A program made the position numbers and the translations under genes. Below, piece by piece: positions 1-5,001 of a DNA stretch of 5,831 nucleotides. Under the pieces are notes generated by a model. That model ran no database searches, had not been told where the DNA came from, and was given only the letters and a program-made list of their open reading frames with translations. Position 1 is the first letter of the stretch. Each line of letters starts with the position of its first letter. The stretch is from Deltaproteobacteria bacterium (GTDB lineage: Bacteria; Desulfobacterota; DSM-4660; Desulfatiglandales; HGW-15), in the NCBI GenBank assembly GCA_021737245.1, contig JAIPEI010000252.1:1-5831 (forward strand). Direction: 5' to 3'.

Positions 1-1100
1 ACGCACTCCCTGAACTGTTCGTCATGGACCTGGGCGGCCGAACGCACCGTCGGGCTGTCCTTCCAGGGCCCCGGGGTTTGGGCATGGAAGGGCCCTCCGG
101 GACCGAACTTGCGATCGCACACCGCTTCCACTGCGCTTCGCATGTCCGGGTGATGGGGCGGGCAGAAGCCCTCCATTACGCCCTCCAGGCCCGTGGGATT
201 GGGGTAGGGCCAGCGGTCGTCTCCGTCGTACCGGAAACCCAGACCGGGCACGCGCGGGTCCCCGCTCGCGCCCAGCACTGCAAAGGGATCCAGGCCATTG
301 AACATCCAGCCGCCGAGCCCCATGGCCTGAAGCATGAGCGCCCCGGCATAGCAGGCCGTCCCCAGCTCCACGGAGAGCTCGGCAACGGACCACTGATCCA
401 CAAAGGTGACGGGCCAGACATTGTCCGTGTCCACCATGTCCCGGAAGCGCTCGATGCCGGGGATGGGCCTCTGGTGGACGTCGTCGTAAAGGACCAGCCC
501 GTTCTGAAGCATGTAGCAGAGGTTGAGCAGCGCATGCTGGGCCAGGTCGCCCACAGGAATCAGAAGAAATGTGCCGGGCCGGTTGGCGACCCAGGTGTTG
601 TGCGGTTCGACAAACGGGACCTCCGGGGGCAGGCCCAGCCGCCCGTCGACGATCTTCCTGGTTCGGGCCTCGACCTCGCTCAGGACGGCCTCGCCGTGGA
701 GACCGCCGTCCGCGTCCCGTTGTGCAGAGGGCGATGCGTCCCGATTGTCCAGCACATAGACCCCTTCGTCATCCGTGAAAAAGAGCGTGCTCGTGTGAAA
801 CCCGGCGGCGGAGGGGAAGGTGCGGCCTCCGGCCGCCCCGGGATAGTTGGACAGCTGCGGGGCATAGCGCTCCGCACGGTAGATCATGTGATGCCAGCTG
901 GTGCTGCCGCTGCACGCGGCCACGATGAGGCGCTTCTCCAGGGCCGAGAGCGGGACGGGCTTGTGCCGGGACTTGAAAGCAAAGACGCCGTCCGGGATCT
1001 CCGCCCCCATGAAAAACCGCCGGGACCGGCGGCCCAGAAGCGCATCAAGAAGTCCGAAGCGCATCATTTCCTGAAACCCTGGAACCTGTTCATCGCGCAC
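1..1100 (-). CDS. Nitroreductase-like protein, GTG start, C-terminus cut by window edge
   Basis: The frame is open for 366 codons with no stop, so the C-terminus lies outside the window. The start is GTG at 1100, five bases after a purine-rich GGAGGAGGAG ribosome site; an in-frame ATG pair at 1067/1064 has no comparable site. Residues 23-29 read GRRSRRF, like the RRSxR FMN-phosphate motif that opens nitroreductase-fold proteins. Residues 51-71 (PLSALEKRLIVAAC then SGSTSWHH) match the layout of the following helix. Residues 247-271 contain LMLQAMGLGGWMFNGLD, like the late nitroreductase helix and GLG turn. At over 366 residues it is much longer than a simple nitroreductase (about 200), with a large middle region (about 80-240). 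I infer a flavin-dependent oxidoreductase fold; substrate unknown. It could instead be an uncharacterised family with chance resemblance. It lies 51 bases downstream of the OsmC-family gene, with no terminator between, so co-transcription is likely. The reading frame is certain, the function only moderately so. Confidence 0.72.
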   Translation of the reverse strand, partial: MRDEQVPGFQEMMRFGLLDALLGRRSRRFFMGAEIPDGVFAFKSRHKPVPLSALEKRLIVAACSGSTSWHHMIYRAERYAPQLSNYPGAAGGRTFPSAAGFHTSTLFFTDDEGVYVLDNRDASPSAQRDADGGLHGEAVLSEVEARTRKIVDGRLGLPPEVPFVEPHNTWVANRPGTFLLIPVGDLAQHALLNLCYMLQNGLVLYDDVHQRPIPGIERFRDMVDTDNVWPVTFVDQWSVAELSVELGTACYAGALMLQAMGLGGWMFNGLDPFAVLGASGDPRVPGLGFRYDGDDRWPYPNPTGLEGVMEGFCPPHHPDMRSAVEAVCDRKFGPGGPFHAQTPGPWKDSPTVRSAAQVHDEQFREC

Positions 1101-1105
1101 GATTT

Positions 1106-1115
1106 CTCCTCCTCC
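1106..1115 (-). promoter_or_regulatory. Ribosome binding site deciding the GTG start
   Basis: GGAGGAGGAG on the minus strand ends five bases before the GTG at 1100. It is much better placed than anything upstream of the ATG codons at 1067 and 1064, and it settles the start of the nitroreductase-like gene. Confidence 0.75.
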
Positions 1116-1151
1116 AGAATTTTTTTCCGTATCAGGCGAATCCTCTCGCTT

Positions 1152-1721
1152 CTACCCGTCCAGCTGCACGGAGACCGGGGCCGACCGGGTAATGGTGTTG
1201 AACACCGGCGAGTACTTTTGGGCCATGCGGATCATCTCTTCCTTCTCCTCGTGGGAGACGTCGGCATCGATCTTGAAGTAGACGCGGATTTCCTGGTACC
1301 CCACGGGCACGGTGTCGGACAGTCCGAGGAATCCGCGCAGGTCGATGTCCCCTTCATACCTTGACTCCACCCCCTTGATGTGGATGCCTTTGGCCGAGGC
1401 GTGGGCCACGAGGCTGGTGGTGAGGCAGCCGGACAGGGCCACCAGAAGGTACTCCACCGGGTTGGTCCCCTCGCTGTGCCCCAGGAGCACCGGCGGTTCG
1501 TCCATGTCGAAAACGGCTGTTTCCCTGGAATCGTCCTCCTTCAGGGCCCCGTAGAAATCCTTGACCGAGGCACGGCAGTGGGTGCCGCTGAGCCATCGGT
1601 TGGTCGCCCGAAACTTGAACTGAGCGACCTCGGGCTGGTCCTTGATGAGGTCCAGCGTGCTGAACAGCTGTTTCATGTCAATGCCGTTGACGAAGTTTTC
1701 CTTTCCCCTTTCCGCTTCCAT
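1152..1721 (-). CDS. OsmC family protein
   Basis: A 189-residue protein of the OsmC/Ohr superfamily, whose members are cytoplasmic dimers that in the classical branches reduce organic hydroperoxides with a cysteine pair. Residues 37-56 (FRATNRW then GTHCRASVKDF) and 75-110 (EPPVLLG, NPVEYLLVALSGCLTTSLV) are diagnostic, followed by EGDIDLRGFLGLSD at 123-136 and the C-terminal SPVFNTITRSAPV at 171-183. Cys99 matches the first active-site cysteine. The second one, expected in a CPV motif, is Ser171 here, as I recall for this FRATNRW/RGFLGL subgroup. Cys49 is an additional cysteine. Classical two-cysteine peroxidase chemistry is therefore doubtful. The ATG at 1721 is preceded by GGGAGGGAG; an in-frame ATG at 1826 would add 35 residues unlike the family and lacks a good ribosome site. 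It probably leads an operon with the downstream nitroreductase-like gene. Confidence 0.93.
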   Translation of the reverse strand: MEAERGKENFVNGIDMKQLFSTLDLIKDQPEVAQFKFRATNRWLSGTHCRASVKDFYGALKEDDSRETAVFDMDEPPVLLGHSEGTNPVEYLLVALSGCLTTSLVAHASAKGIHIKGVESRYEGDIDLRGFLGLSDTVPVGYQEIRVYFKIDADVSHEEKEEMIRMAQKYSPVFNTITRSAPVSVQLDG

Positions 1722-2074
1722 GGTCTCCCTCCCCTTGCGTTTTGTGAAAAGTCCGGCCCCTGCGGCGACCCTCCGTTCCATCATATTTCTGCGATAACGA
1801 TGGAGCGGTTCGACCCGGAGGGCCATACAGGGTTTCCCCTATTTGAGCCTGGCGTTTTCAGTAGGGAGGGATCGGGAAGGTCGAGAGCCGGGGGGGTGCG
1901 ATCAGGGGCGCTTGGGCGCCTGGCGGGCGCGGCTCGAGGGATGAGGGGGTATTGCGAAGCCGTCGATCGTGAACAGGAACAGGACCGGCATCATGCGGAG
2001 GGCCCGATTGGAGATTGAACCCCGACGCAGAATACGGTAAAAGGATTTATTTGGAAATCAAGAGGAGGTTCGCC
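1722..2074. other. Divergent intergenic region between the OsmC-family and lipoprotein genes
   Basis: These 353 bases must hold the promoters of the minus-strand operon and the plus-strand lipoprotein gene. No element is convincing. On the minus strand a TATGAT at 1785-1780 could be a -10 box, but there is no clear -35 at 17 bases. On the plus strand TTGAAC (2015-2020), 17 bases, then TAAAAG (2038-2043) is a weak sigma-70-like pair. A short hairpin AGGG-TTTC-CCCT lies at 1829-1840. I found no GG-N10-GC sigma-54 element on either strand. No supported gene was seen. Confidence 0.5.
2063..2068 (+). promoter_or_regulatory. Ribosome binding site of the small lipoprotein gene
   Basis: A perfect AGGAGG lies six bases before the ATG at 2075. 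It fixes this start over the in-frame TTG at 2015, which has no ribosome site and would put 20 charged residues before the signal peptide. Confidence 0.8.
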
Positions 2075-2317
2075 ATGAACATTCGCTGGTCCGAGCTCAT
2101 CGCCGCCTTGATGGTGGCGGCCTGGCTGGGGCTCTTCACCATGTCCTGTTCTGTCCCGGCCCCACCGCCGGAGCTGGAGTCGCGTTCATCAACTGAGACC
2201 TCCGACGAGGAGGAGGTCCCGCTGAACCAACCCGGTTCCGCTCTGGAGCAGCAGGCTGAGCAGGGTGATCTGGCTCCTCCCGCTCACGAGGTCAACCCCG
2301 GCGTCCACCACAACTGA
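2075..2317 (+). CDS. Small predicted lipoprotein, unknown function
   Basis: An 80-residue protein I do not recognise. Residues 1-7 form a short N-region with one arginine. Residues 8-23 are a hydrophobic segment (LIAALMVAAWLGLFTM), followed by S24-C25, which looks like a lipoprotein cleavage site. The lipobox is imperfect: the -3 residue is Thr22 rather than Leu/Val/Ile. If Cys25 is lipidated, the mature part is only 56 residues, rich in Pro, Ser, Glu and Gln (for example an EEE run near residue 47), with no cysteine or predicted fold, so it is probably disordered in the periplasm. Ser at +2 fits outer-membrane sorting. The perfect ribosome site and clean signal peptide support a real gene. 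It converges with the HTH gene, 14 bases between their stops, with no evident terminator. Its divergence from the OsmC operon gives no functional clue. Confidence 0.75.
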   Translation: MNIRWSELIAALMVAAWLGLFTMSCSVPAPPPELESRSSTETSDEEEVPLNQPGSALEQQAEQGDLAPPAHEVNPGVHHN

Positions 2318-2331
2318 GGCATGACGCTGAC

Positions 2332-2505
2332 CTACTTCTTCTGCCCCTGGCGCACCCACTCCCTCAGCGCTTCCCGCTCGAACCGCCACTTGTTCAGGAC
2401 CATCTTCGCCGGGATTTTTCCCGCCTTGGCCAGCTTGTACACGGAACGCTTTCCCAGACGCAGAAACTCCGCCGCTTCTTCAATGGTTAAAATGTCTTTT
2501 TCCAT
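2332..2505 (-). CDS. Excisionase-type (HTH_17) helix-turn-helix DNA-binding protein
   Basis: A 57-residue single-domain protein matching the MerR-related excisionase/HTH_17 family. LTIEEAAEFLRL (residues 6-17) is the first helix, GKRSVYKLAKAGKIPA (18-33) holds the turn and recognition helix, and KWRFEREALREWVRQ (39-53) is the conserved wing and last helix. Such proteins bind DNA as recombination directionality factors, phage or plasmid regulators, or chromosomal regulators. There is no integrase, att site or phage gene in the window, so a regulatory role is the better inference. The ATG at 2505 follows AAGGAG (2518-2513) by seven bases. A sigma-54-like element and an inverted repeat lie just upstream. 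The preceding gene on this strand is the receiver-only regulator, 282 bases away across a large palindrome, so the two are probably separately transcribed. Confidence 0.9.
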   Translation of the reverse strand: MEKDILTIEEAAEFLRLGKRSVYKLAKAGKIPAKMVLNKWRFEREALREWVRQGQKK

Positions 2506-2548
2506 CTCGTTTCTCCTTTGAAACAGATAAGTTTGATGGCAAAATGCC

Positions 2549-2565
2549 TACAAATACCGTGCCAA
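2549..2565 (-). promoter_or_regulatory. Candidate sigma-54 promoter of the HTH gene
   Basis: The minus strand reads TTGGCACGGTATTTGTA. The -24 part is the full TTGGCACG consensus; the -12 part is TTGTA where TTGCA is expected, so GG-N10-GT replaces GG-N10-GC. A start site about 12 bases on, near 2539, leaves a leader of about 34 bases to the ATG at 2505 with its ribosome site. A small palindrome GGCA-N3-TGCC (2538-2548) overlaps the predicted start. The GT at -12 is a real weakness. The neighbouring sigma-54 activator makes the element plausible. Confidence 0.5.
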
Positions 2566-2582
2566 AAAGAGCCGATGCACGC

Positions 2583-2619
2583 ATCCAACATCCCGATCCT
2601 CAGAGCAAGGGTGTTGGAT
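2583..2619. repeat. Inverted repeat upstream of the HTH gene
   Basis: ATCCAACA (2583-2590) and TGTTGGAT (2612-2619) form a perfect 8-bp dyad with a 21-base spacer. Three more pairs (CCC 2592-2594 with GGG 2609-2611) are possible past a one-base bulge. No T-run directly follows on either strand, so a terminator is unlikely. Its centre is about 62 bases upstream of the predicted start of the HTH transcript. This suggests an operator or activator site, possibly for the HTH protein or the sigma-54 activator. Confidence 0.55.
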
Positions 2620-2652
2620 AAACGAATTTTGGGCATGGCTACGTTTCCAATG

Positions 2653-2774
2653 CAGAAAGGAGGATTTTTTGTCAAGATCAAGGAGATCAAGAGGTGACGC
2701 GGAGGCGTACTGGAGTACGCCGCACAAGGAACCTCGCTGATCGACGATGAGATTGGCAAAAAAGACCCTTTCTG
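2653..2774. repeat. Large nested palindromic intergenic element
   Basis: An imperfect inverted repeat of about 122 bp centred near 2712. Core: GGCGTAC (2704-2710), loop TGGA, GTACGCC (2715-2721), perfect. Middle arms: GATCAAGAGGT (2685-2695) against ACCTCGCTGATC (2731-2742). Outer arms: TTTTTTGTCAA (2665-2675) against TTGGCAAAAAA (2753-2763), and CAGAAAGG (2653-2660) against CCTTTCTG (2767-2774). The arms occur in matching order at nearly equal distances from the centre, so the whole unit is a designed-looking palindrome, not chance short repeats. It starts 13 bases past the stop of the receiver gene. It resembles multicopy REP/BIME-like or MITE-like elements; from memory similar sequences occur repeatedly in Desulfobacterota genomes, but that cannot be confirmed here. 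It may also end transcription of the receiver gene. Confidence 0.8.
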
Positions 2775-2787
2775 GATGGAAACGAGA

Positions 2788-3213
2788 TCATTTCCGCCTT
2801 GCGCAGGCCCTTTCCTCCGAACCGATGAGCACCCCGCCTGAGCCGTTCTCGCGAAGGGCCTCGATTTCCCGGATCAGTACGTCGGGGGTGAACGGTTTTT
2901 CCAGGTATCCCGACACGCCGGCCCATTCGGTGTCCTCCCGAAGCCCTTCGCTTCCATATCCGGTGATGAGCACCGTGGCCAGGTCCGGAACCATGGCCTT
3001 GGCTGCGCGGATCAGCTGCAGGCCGTCCATTCCGGGCATCCGAAAGTCCGAGATCAGGAGACGAACGGGAACGTTTCGGGCAGCCGATTCCCGGATGATC
3101 TCCAGGGCGTCGGCGCCGCTCCCTGCGGCCACCACGTTGAAACCGTGACTGATCAGTCCGATTTTCAGGGCGTTGAGCGTTCCTGGATCGTCGTCCACCA
3201 GGAGAATTGTCAT
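2788..3213 (-). CDS. Single-domain response regulator (receiver only)
   Basis: A 141-residue CheY-like receiver. ILLVDDDP (residues 3-10) carries the acidic pocket, ISDFRMPGMDG (54-64) the phospho-acceptor Asp56, ITGYG (83-87) the switch residue Thr84, and YLEKPF (103-108) the conserved Lys106. All catalytic residues are present, so phosphorylation is expected. Only about 25 residues follow the domain, polar and Gly/Arg/Glu-rich, with no output domain. The protein must therefore act through protein contact, as phosphate sink, relay or allosteric partner. The ATG at 3213 has GGAGG seven bases upstream; an ORF extension to 3315 would add 34 residues foreign to the family. It lies downstream of the kinase/activator pair on the same strand but behind its own sigma-54 promoter. 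The partner kinase could be the neighbouring one or an orphan elsewhere. Confidence 0.95.
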   Translation of the reverse strand: MTILLVDDDPGTLNALKIGLISHGFNVVAAGSGADALEIIRESAARNVPVRLLISDFRMPGMDGLQLIRAAKAMVPDLATVLITGYGSEGLREDTEWAGVSGYLEKPFTPDVLIREIEALRENGSGGVLIGSEERACARRK

Positions 3214-3217
3214 GAGA

Positions 3218-3230
3218 CGGCCTCCGGCCG
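3218..3230 (-). promoter_or_regulatory. Hairpin covering the ribosome site of the receiver gene
   Basis: The minus strand reads CGGCC-GGA-GGCCG, a perfect 5-bp GC stem with a 3-base loop, ending four bases before the ATG at 3213. The Shine-Dalgarno GGAGG (3226-3222) lies across the loop and the 3' arm, so folding would hide it. It may lower or regulate translation, or be a by-product of high GC content. Confidence 0.4.
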
Positions 3231-3341
3231 AGGAACGAAATCTATTGGGTGCGTTCGCAGCACTCGGCCTCCAGGAGACCGCAGAACCCGGCCGATGATT
3301 CCACGATACCCCCATTGCTACGTGTCGAACGCCCCCAAACG

Positions 3342-3357
3342 AGCAAGGATCGTTCCA
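3342..3357 (-). promoter_or_regulatory. Sigma-54 promoter of the receiver-only regulator
   Basis: The minus strand reads TGGAACGATCCTTGCT, against the consensus TGGCAC-N5-TTGCW. The invariant GG (3356-3355) and GC (3344-3343) are separated by exactly ten bases; the only mismatch is A for C at the fourth position. A start site near 3331 leaves a leader of about 118 bases to the ATG at 3213. It lies immediately downstream of a sigma-54 activator gene, the arrangement expected for a local target promoter. Confidence 0.75.
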
Positions 3358-3446
3358 TCCCAGGCGTCGGAGGGACGGGAAGGGTTTCGAACTTCAAATA
3401 CCAAGGGGCTCGAAGGCTTTTGCCGGAACATGAAAAGGAGACTTAT

Positions 3447-3469
3447 CTGAAGCGGGGGATCGACTTCAG
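3447..3469. repeat. Dyad, candidate upstream activator site
   Basis: CTGAAG (3447-3452) and CTTCAG (3464-3469) form a perfect 6-bp dyad with an 11-base spacer, extendable by CG/CG past one bulged base. Its centre is about 127 bases upstream of the predicted sigma-54 start site, within the usual range for enhancer sites of Fis-type HTH activators. The spacing of half-sites suits a dimeric protein. A weak terminator for the activator gene is the alternative. Confidence 0.45.
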
Positions 3470-3543
3470 GCCATAATGACGTACCCAATAATTCCCATTG
3501 GAGTGCAGACCGCACATGGTAGGCCTGATTCGATGGGCGGTCA

Positions 3544-5001
3544 TCATGGCATGCCACGCCATTTTGGCGCGATTTCGGGGTGGGCGTTGAGCCTCCTCTG
3601 CAGGGTGCGGAGACCGATGCCGAGAATTCGTGCGGCCCGGGTGCGGTTGCCTCCCGTGGACTGGAGCACCGCCTGGATGTGGCGTTTCTCCACCTCCGAG
3701 AGGGGAAGGAGGTCCGATCCCTTCCCGCCCTGGACAGGATCATCGCCGGACAATGTGGAAGGCAGGGATCGCGCGGTCAACCGCTCGCCGTTCTCCACCA
3801 GGACTGCGGACGCCACCAGGTTCTCGAGCTCCCGGACGTTGCCCGGGAACGCATAGGACTGGAGTCGCCTGGCCGCTTCGGCATCCAGGCTTCCAATGGC
3901 CTTTTCGTTCTCCGCTGCGTGCTTGGCAAGGAAATGCCTGGCAAGGGGGAGGATATCCCGCCTCCTTTCCCTCAGGGGAGGGATGTGAATGTGGCACACA
4001 TTGAGCCGGTAGTAGAGGTCGCTTCGAAACCGGCCCCGGCGAACCTCTTCCTGGAGGTCCCGGTTGGTGGCGGCGATGATTCGCACATCCACCTTCTTGG
4101 CCCGGGTGCTGCCGAGCCGGTACAGCTCTCGCTCCTGTATGACACGGAGGATGGCGCCTTGGAGAGCCGGATCCAGCTCGGTGATCTCGTCGAGGAACAG
4201 GGTCCCTCCGTGGGCCTCTTCGAAGAAGCCTTTCTTCTCCGCGAACGCCCCGGTGTAGGCCCCCTTGGAGTGACCGAACAGGTCGTTCTCGAAGAGCGTC
4301 CAACTGAGCGCCGGCATGCTGACGGGCATGAACGGTCCCGGGGATCTGGGGCTCAGCCGGTGGATGATGCGCGCCAGCATGTCTTTTCCAACCCCGGTTT
4401 CCCCCGTAATGACCAGGTTGTAGTCATTTGCGGCATAGGTTTCGGCCTCGTGAAACACGCGGGCCATGGAGAGGTCCTCGGAGATCATGCCGGAGAAGGC
4501 CTCGGGGCGGGAGAGCTCCGAGAAGAAGGGGCCGTTTTCGAGCATGCTCACCTTGTGGAGGAGGTCGTGACGCTGGAGGGCGTTCTGAACGGCGATGACC
4601 AGCTTCTCCCGCTTCAGGGGCTTGACCAGGTAGTCGAACGCGCCGTACTTTATAGCCTCTACAGCGGTGGGAACGTCGTCCAGGGCCGTGACGACCAGGC
4701 ATTCCACGTCGGGATAGTCGACCTTCATCCTGCGCAGGAGCTCGATGCCGCTGGCGTCAGGCAGGATCAGGTCGAGCAGGACGAGGTGGAAGGGGTGCTC
4801 CGAGAGCAGATCCATGATCCGGTTGCCGTCGGAGACCAGGGCGGGCTCCGGGAGCCCTGCGCTCTCGAGGACGGCGCGAATGCTCATGAGAAGCCCCGGG
4901 TCGTCGTCGACGATCAGAATCGGGGTGTACGCGTTCGGTATGGACTGCAGGTTCCCGCCGGCCGTTACGGCGGCGGCCTGCGTGTCGCTCTTCGCACTCA
5001 A
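3544..5001 (-). CDS. Sigma-54-dependent response regulator (NtrC family)
   Basis: A 485-residue enhancer-binding protein. Receiver at about 28-145: acidic VDDD (31-34), phospho-acceptor Asp77 in LLDLILPD, Thr105, Lys127. AAA+ domain at about 170-400: Walker A GETGVGKD (200-207), sigma-54 contact loop GAYTGA (247-252), Walker B TLFLDE (267-272), sensor I AATNRD (310-315), then the FRSDLYYRLNV and PPLRERRRDI blocks with the arginine fingers, and FPGNVREL. Fis-type HTH at about 435-472 (GGNRTRAARILGIGLRTLQRRL). The contact loop has Tyr for the usual Phe, a conservative change. When phosphorylated it should oligomerise and open sigma-54 promoters by ATP hydrolysis. No ATG fits; I chose TTG at 5001, which overlaps the kinase stop as TTGA, with GGGGAG nine bases upstream. 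This implies translational coupling. The gene ends with tandem TGA stops. The same frame stays open back to 5625, but that part is a shadow of the kinase. Confidence 0.96.
   Translation of the reverse strand: MSAKSDTQAAAVTAGGNLQSIPNAYTPILIVDDDPGLLMSIRAVLESAGLPEPALVSDGNRIMDLLSEHPFHLVLLDLILPDASGIELLRRMKVDYPDVECLVVTALDDVPTAVEAIKYGAFDYLVKPLKREKLVIAVQNALQRHDLLHKVSMLENGPFFSELSRPEAFSGMISEDLSMARVFHEAETYAANDYNLVITGETGVGKDMLARIIHRLSPRSPGPFMPVSMPALSWTLFENDLFGHSKGAYTGAFAEKKGFFEEAHGGTLFLDEITELDPALQGAILRVIQERELYRLGSTRAKKVDVRIIAATNRDLQEEVRRGRFRSDLYYRLNVCHIHIPPLRERRRDILPLARHFLAKHAAENEKAIGSLDAEAARRLQSYAFPGNVRELENLVASAVLVENGERLTARSLPSTLSGDDPVQGGKGSDLLPLSEVEKRHIQAVLQSTGGNRTRAARILGIGLRTLQRRLNAHPEIAPKWRGMP

Larger units (their letters stand above)
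3214..3543. other. Regulatory gap between activator gene and receiver-only gene
   Basis: No gene is supported in these 330 bases; open frames here are shadows. The gap contains a sigma-54 promoter (3342-3357), a dyad at 3447-3469, a weaker dyad CCAAT-N7-ATTGG (3485-3501) and a small hairpin over the ribosome site of the receiver gene (3218-3230). The predicted leader of the receiver mRNA is about 118 bases, longer than usual. No strong intrinsic terminator follows the activator gene, although the 3447-3469 dyad followed by CCTTTTC could act weakly. Confidence 0.7.

Noticed and set aside
24..1364. 446-codon open frame on the plus strand
   Set aside because: It lies antisense to the nitroreductase-like gene and part of the OsmC gene, has no ribosome site and no recognisable domain. 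It is a GC-rich shadow.
1902..1994. 30-codon minus-strand frame starting MMPVLFLFTIDGF
   Set aside because: A hydrophobic start but no ribosome site, and too short to support.
2332..2505. Excisionase-like gene as sign of a prophage or integrative element
   Set aside because: No integrase, att repeat, tRNA gene or phage gene is visible in the window.
2583..2619. Dyad as an intrinsic terminator
   Set aside because: No T-run follows the stem on either strand and no gene ends directly before it.
2487..2759. 90-codon minus-strand frame
   Set aside because: It crosses the large palindrome and the sigma-54-like element and ends inside the HTH gene in another frame; no domain seen.
2747..3148. 133-codon plus-strand frame
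   Set aside because: Antisense to the receiver-only regulator, Arg/Ser-rich, no ribosome site.
3318..3743. 141-codon minus-strand frame
   Set aside because: It overlaps the Fis-type HTH end of the activator out of frame and crosses the sigma-54 promoter; no domain.
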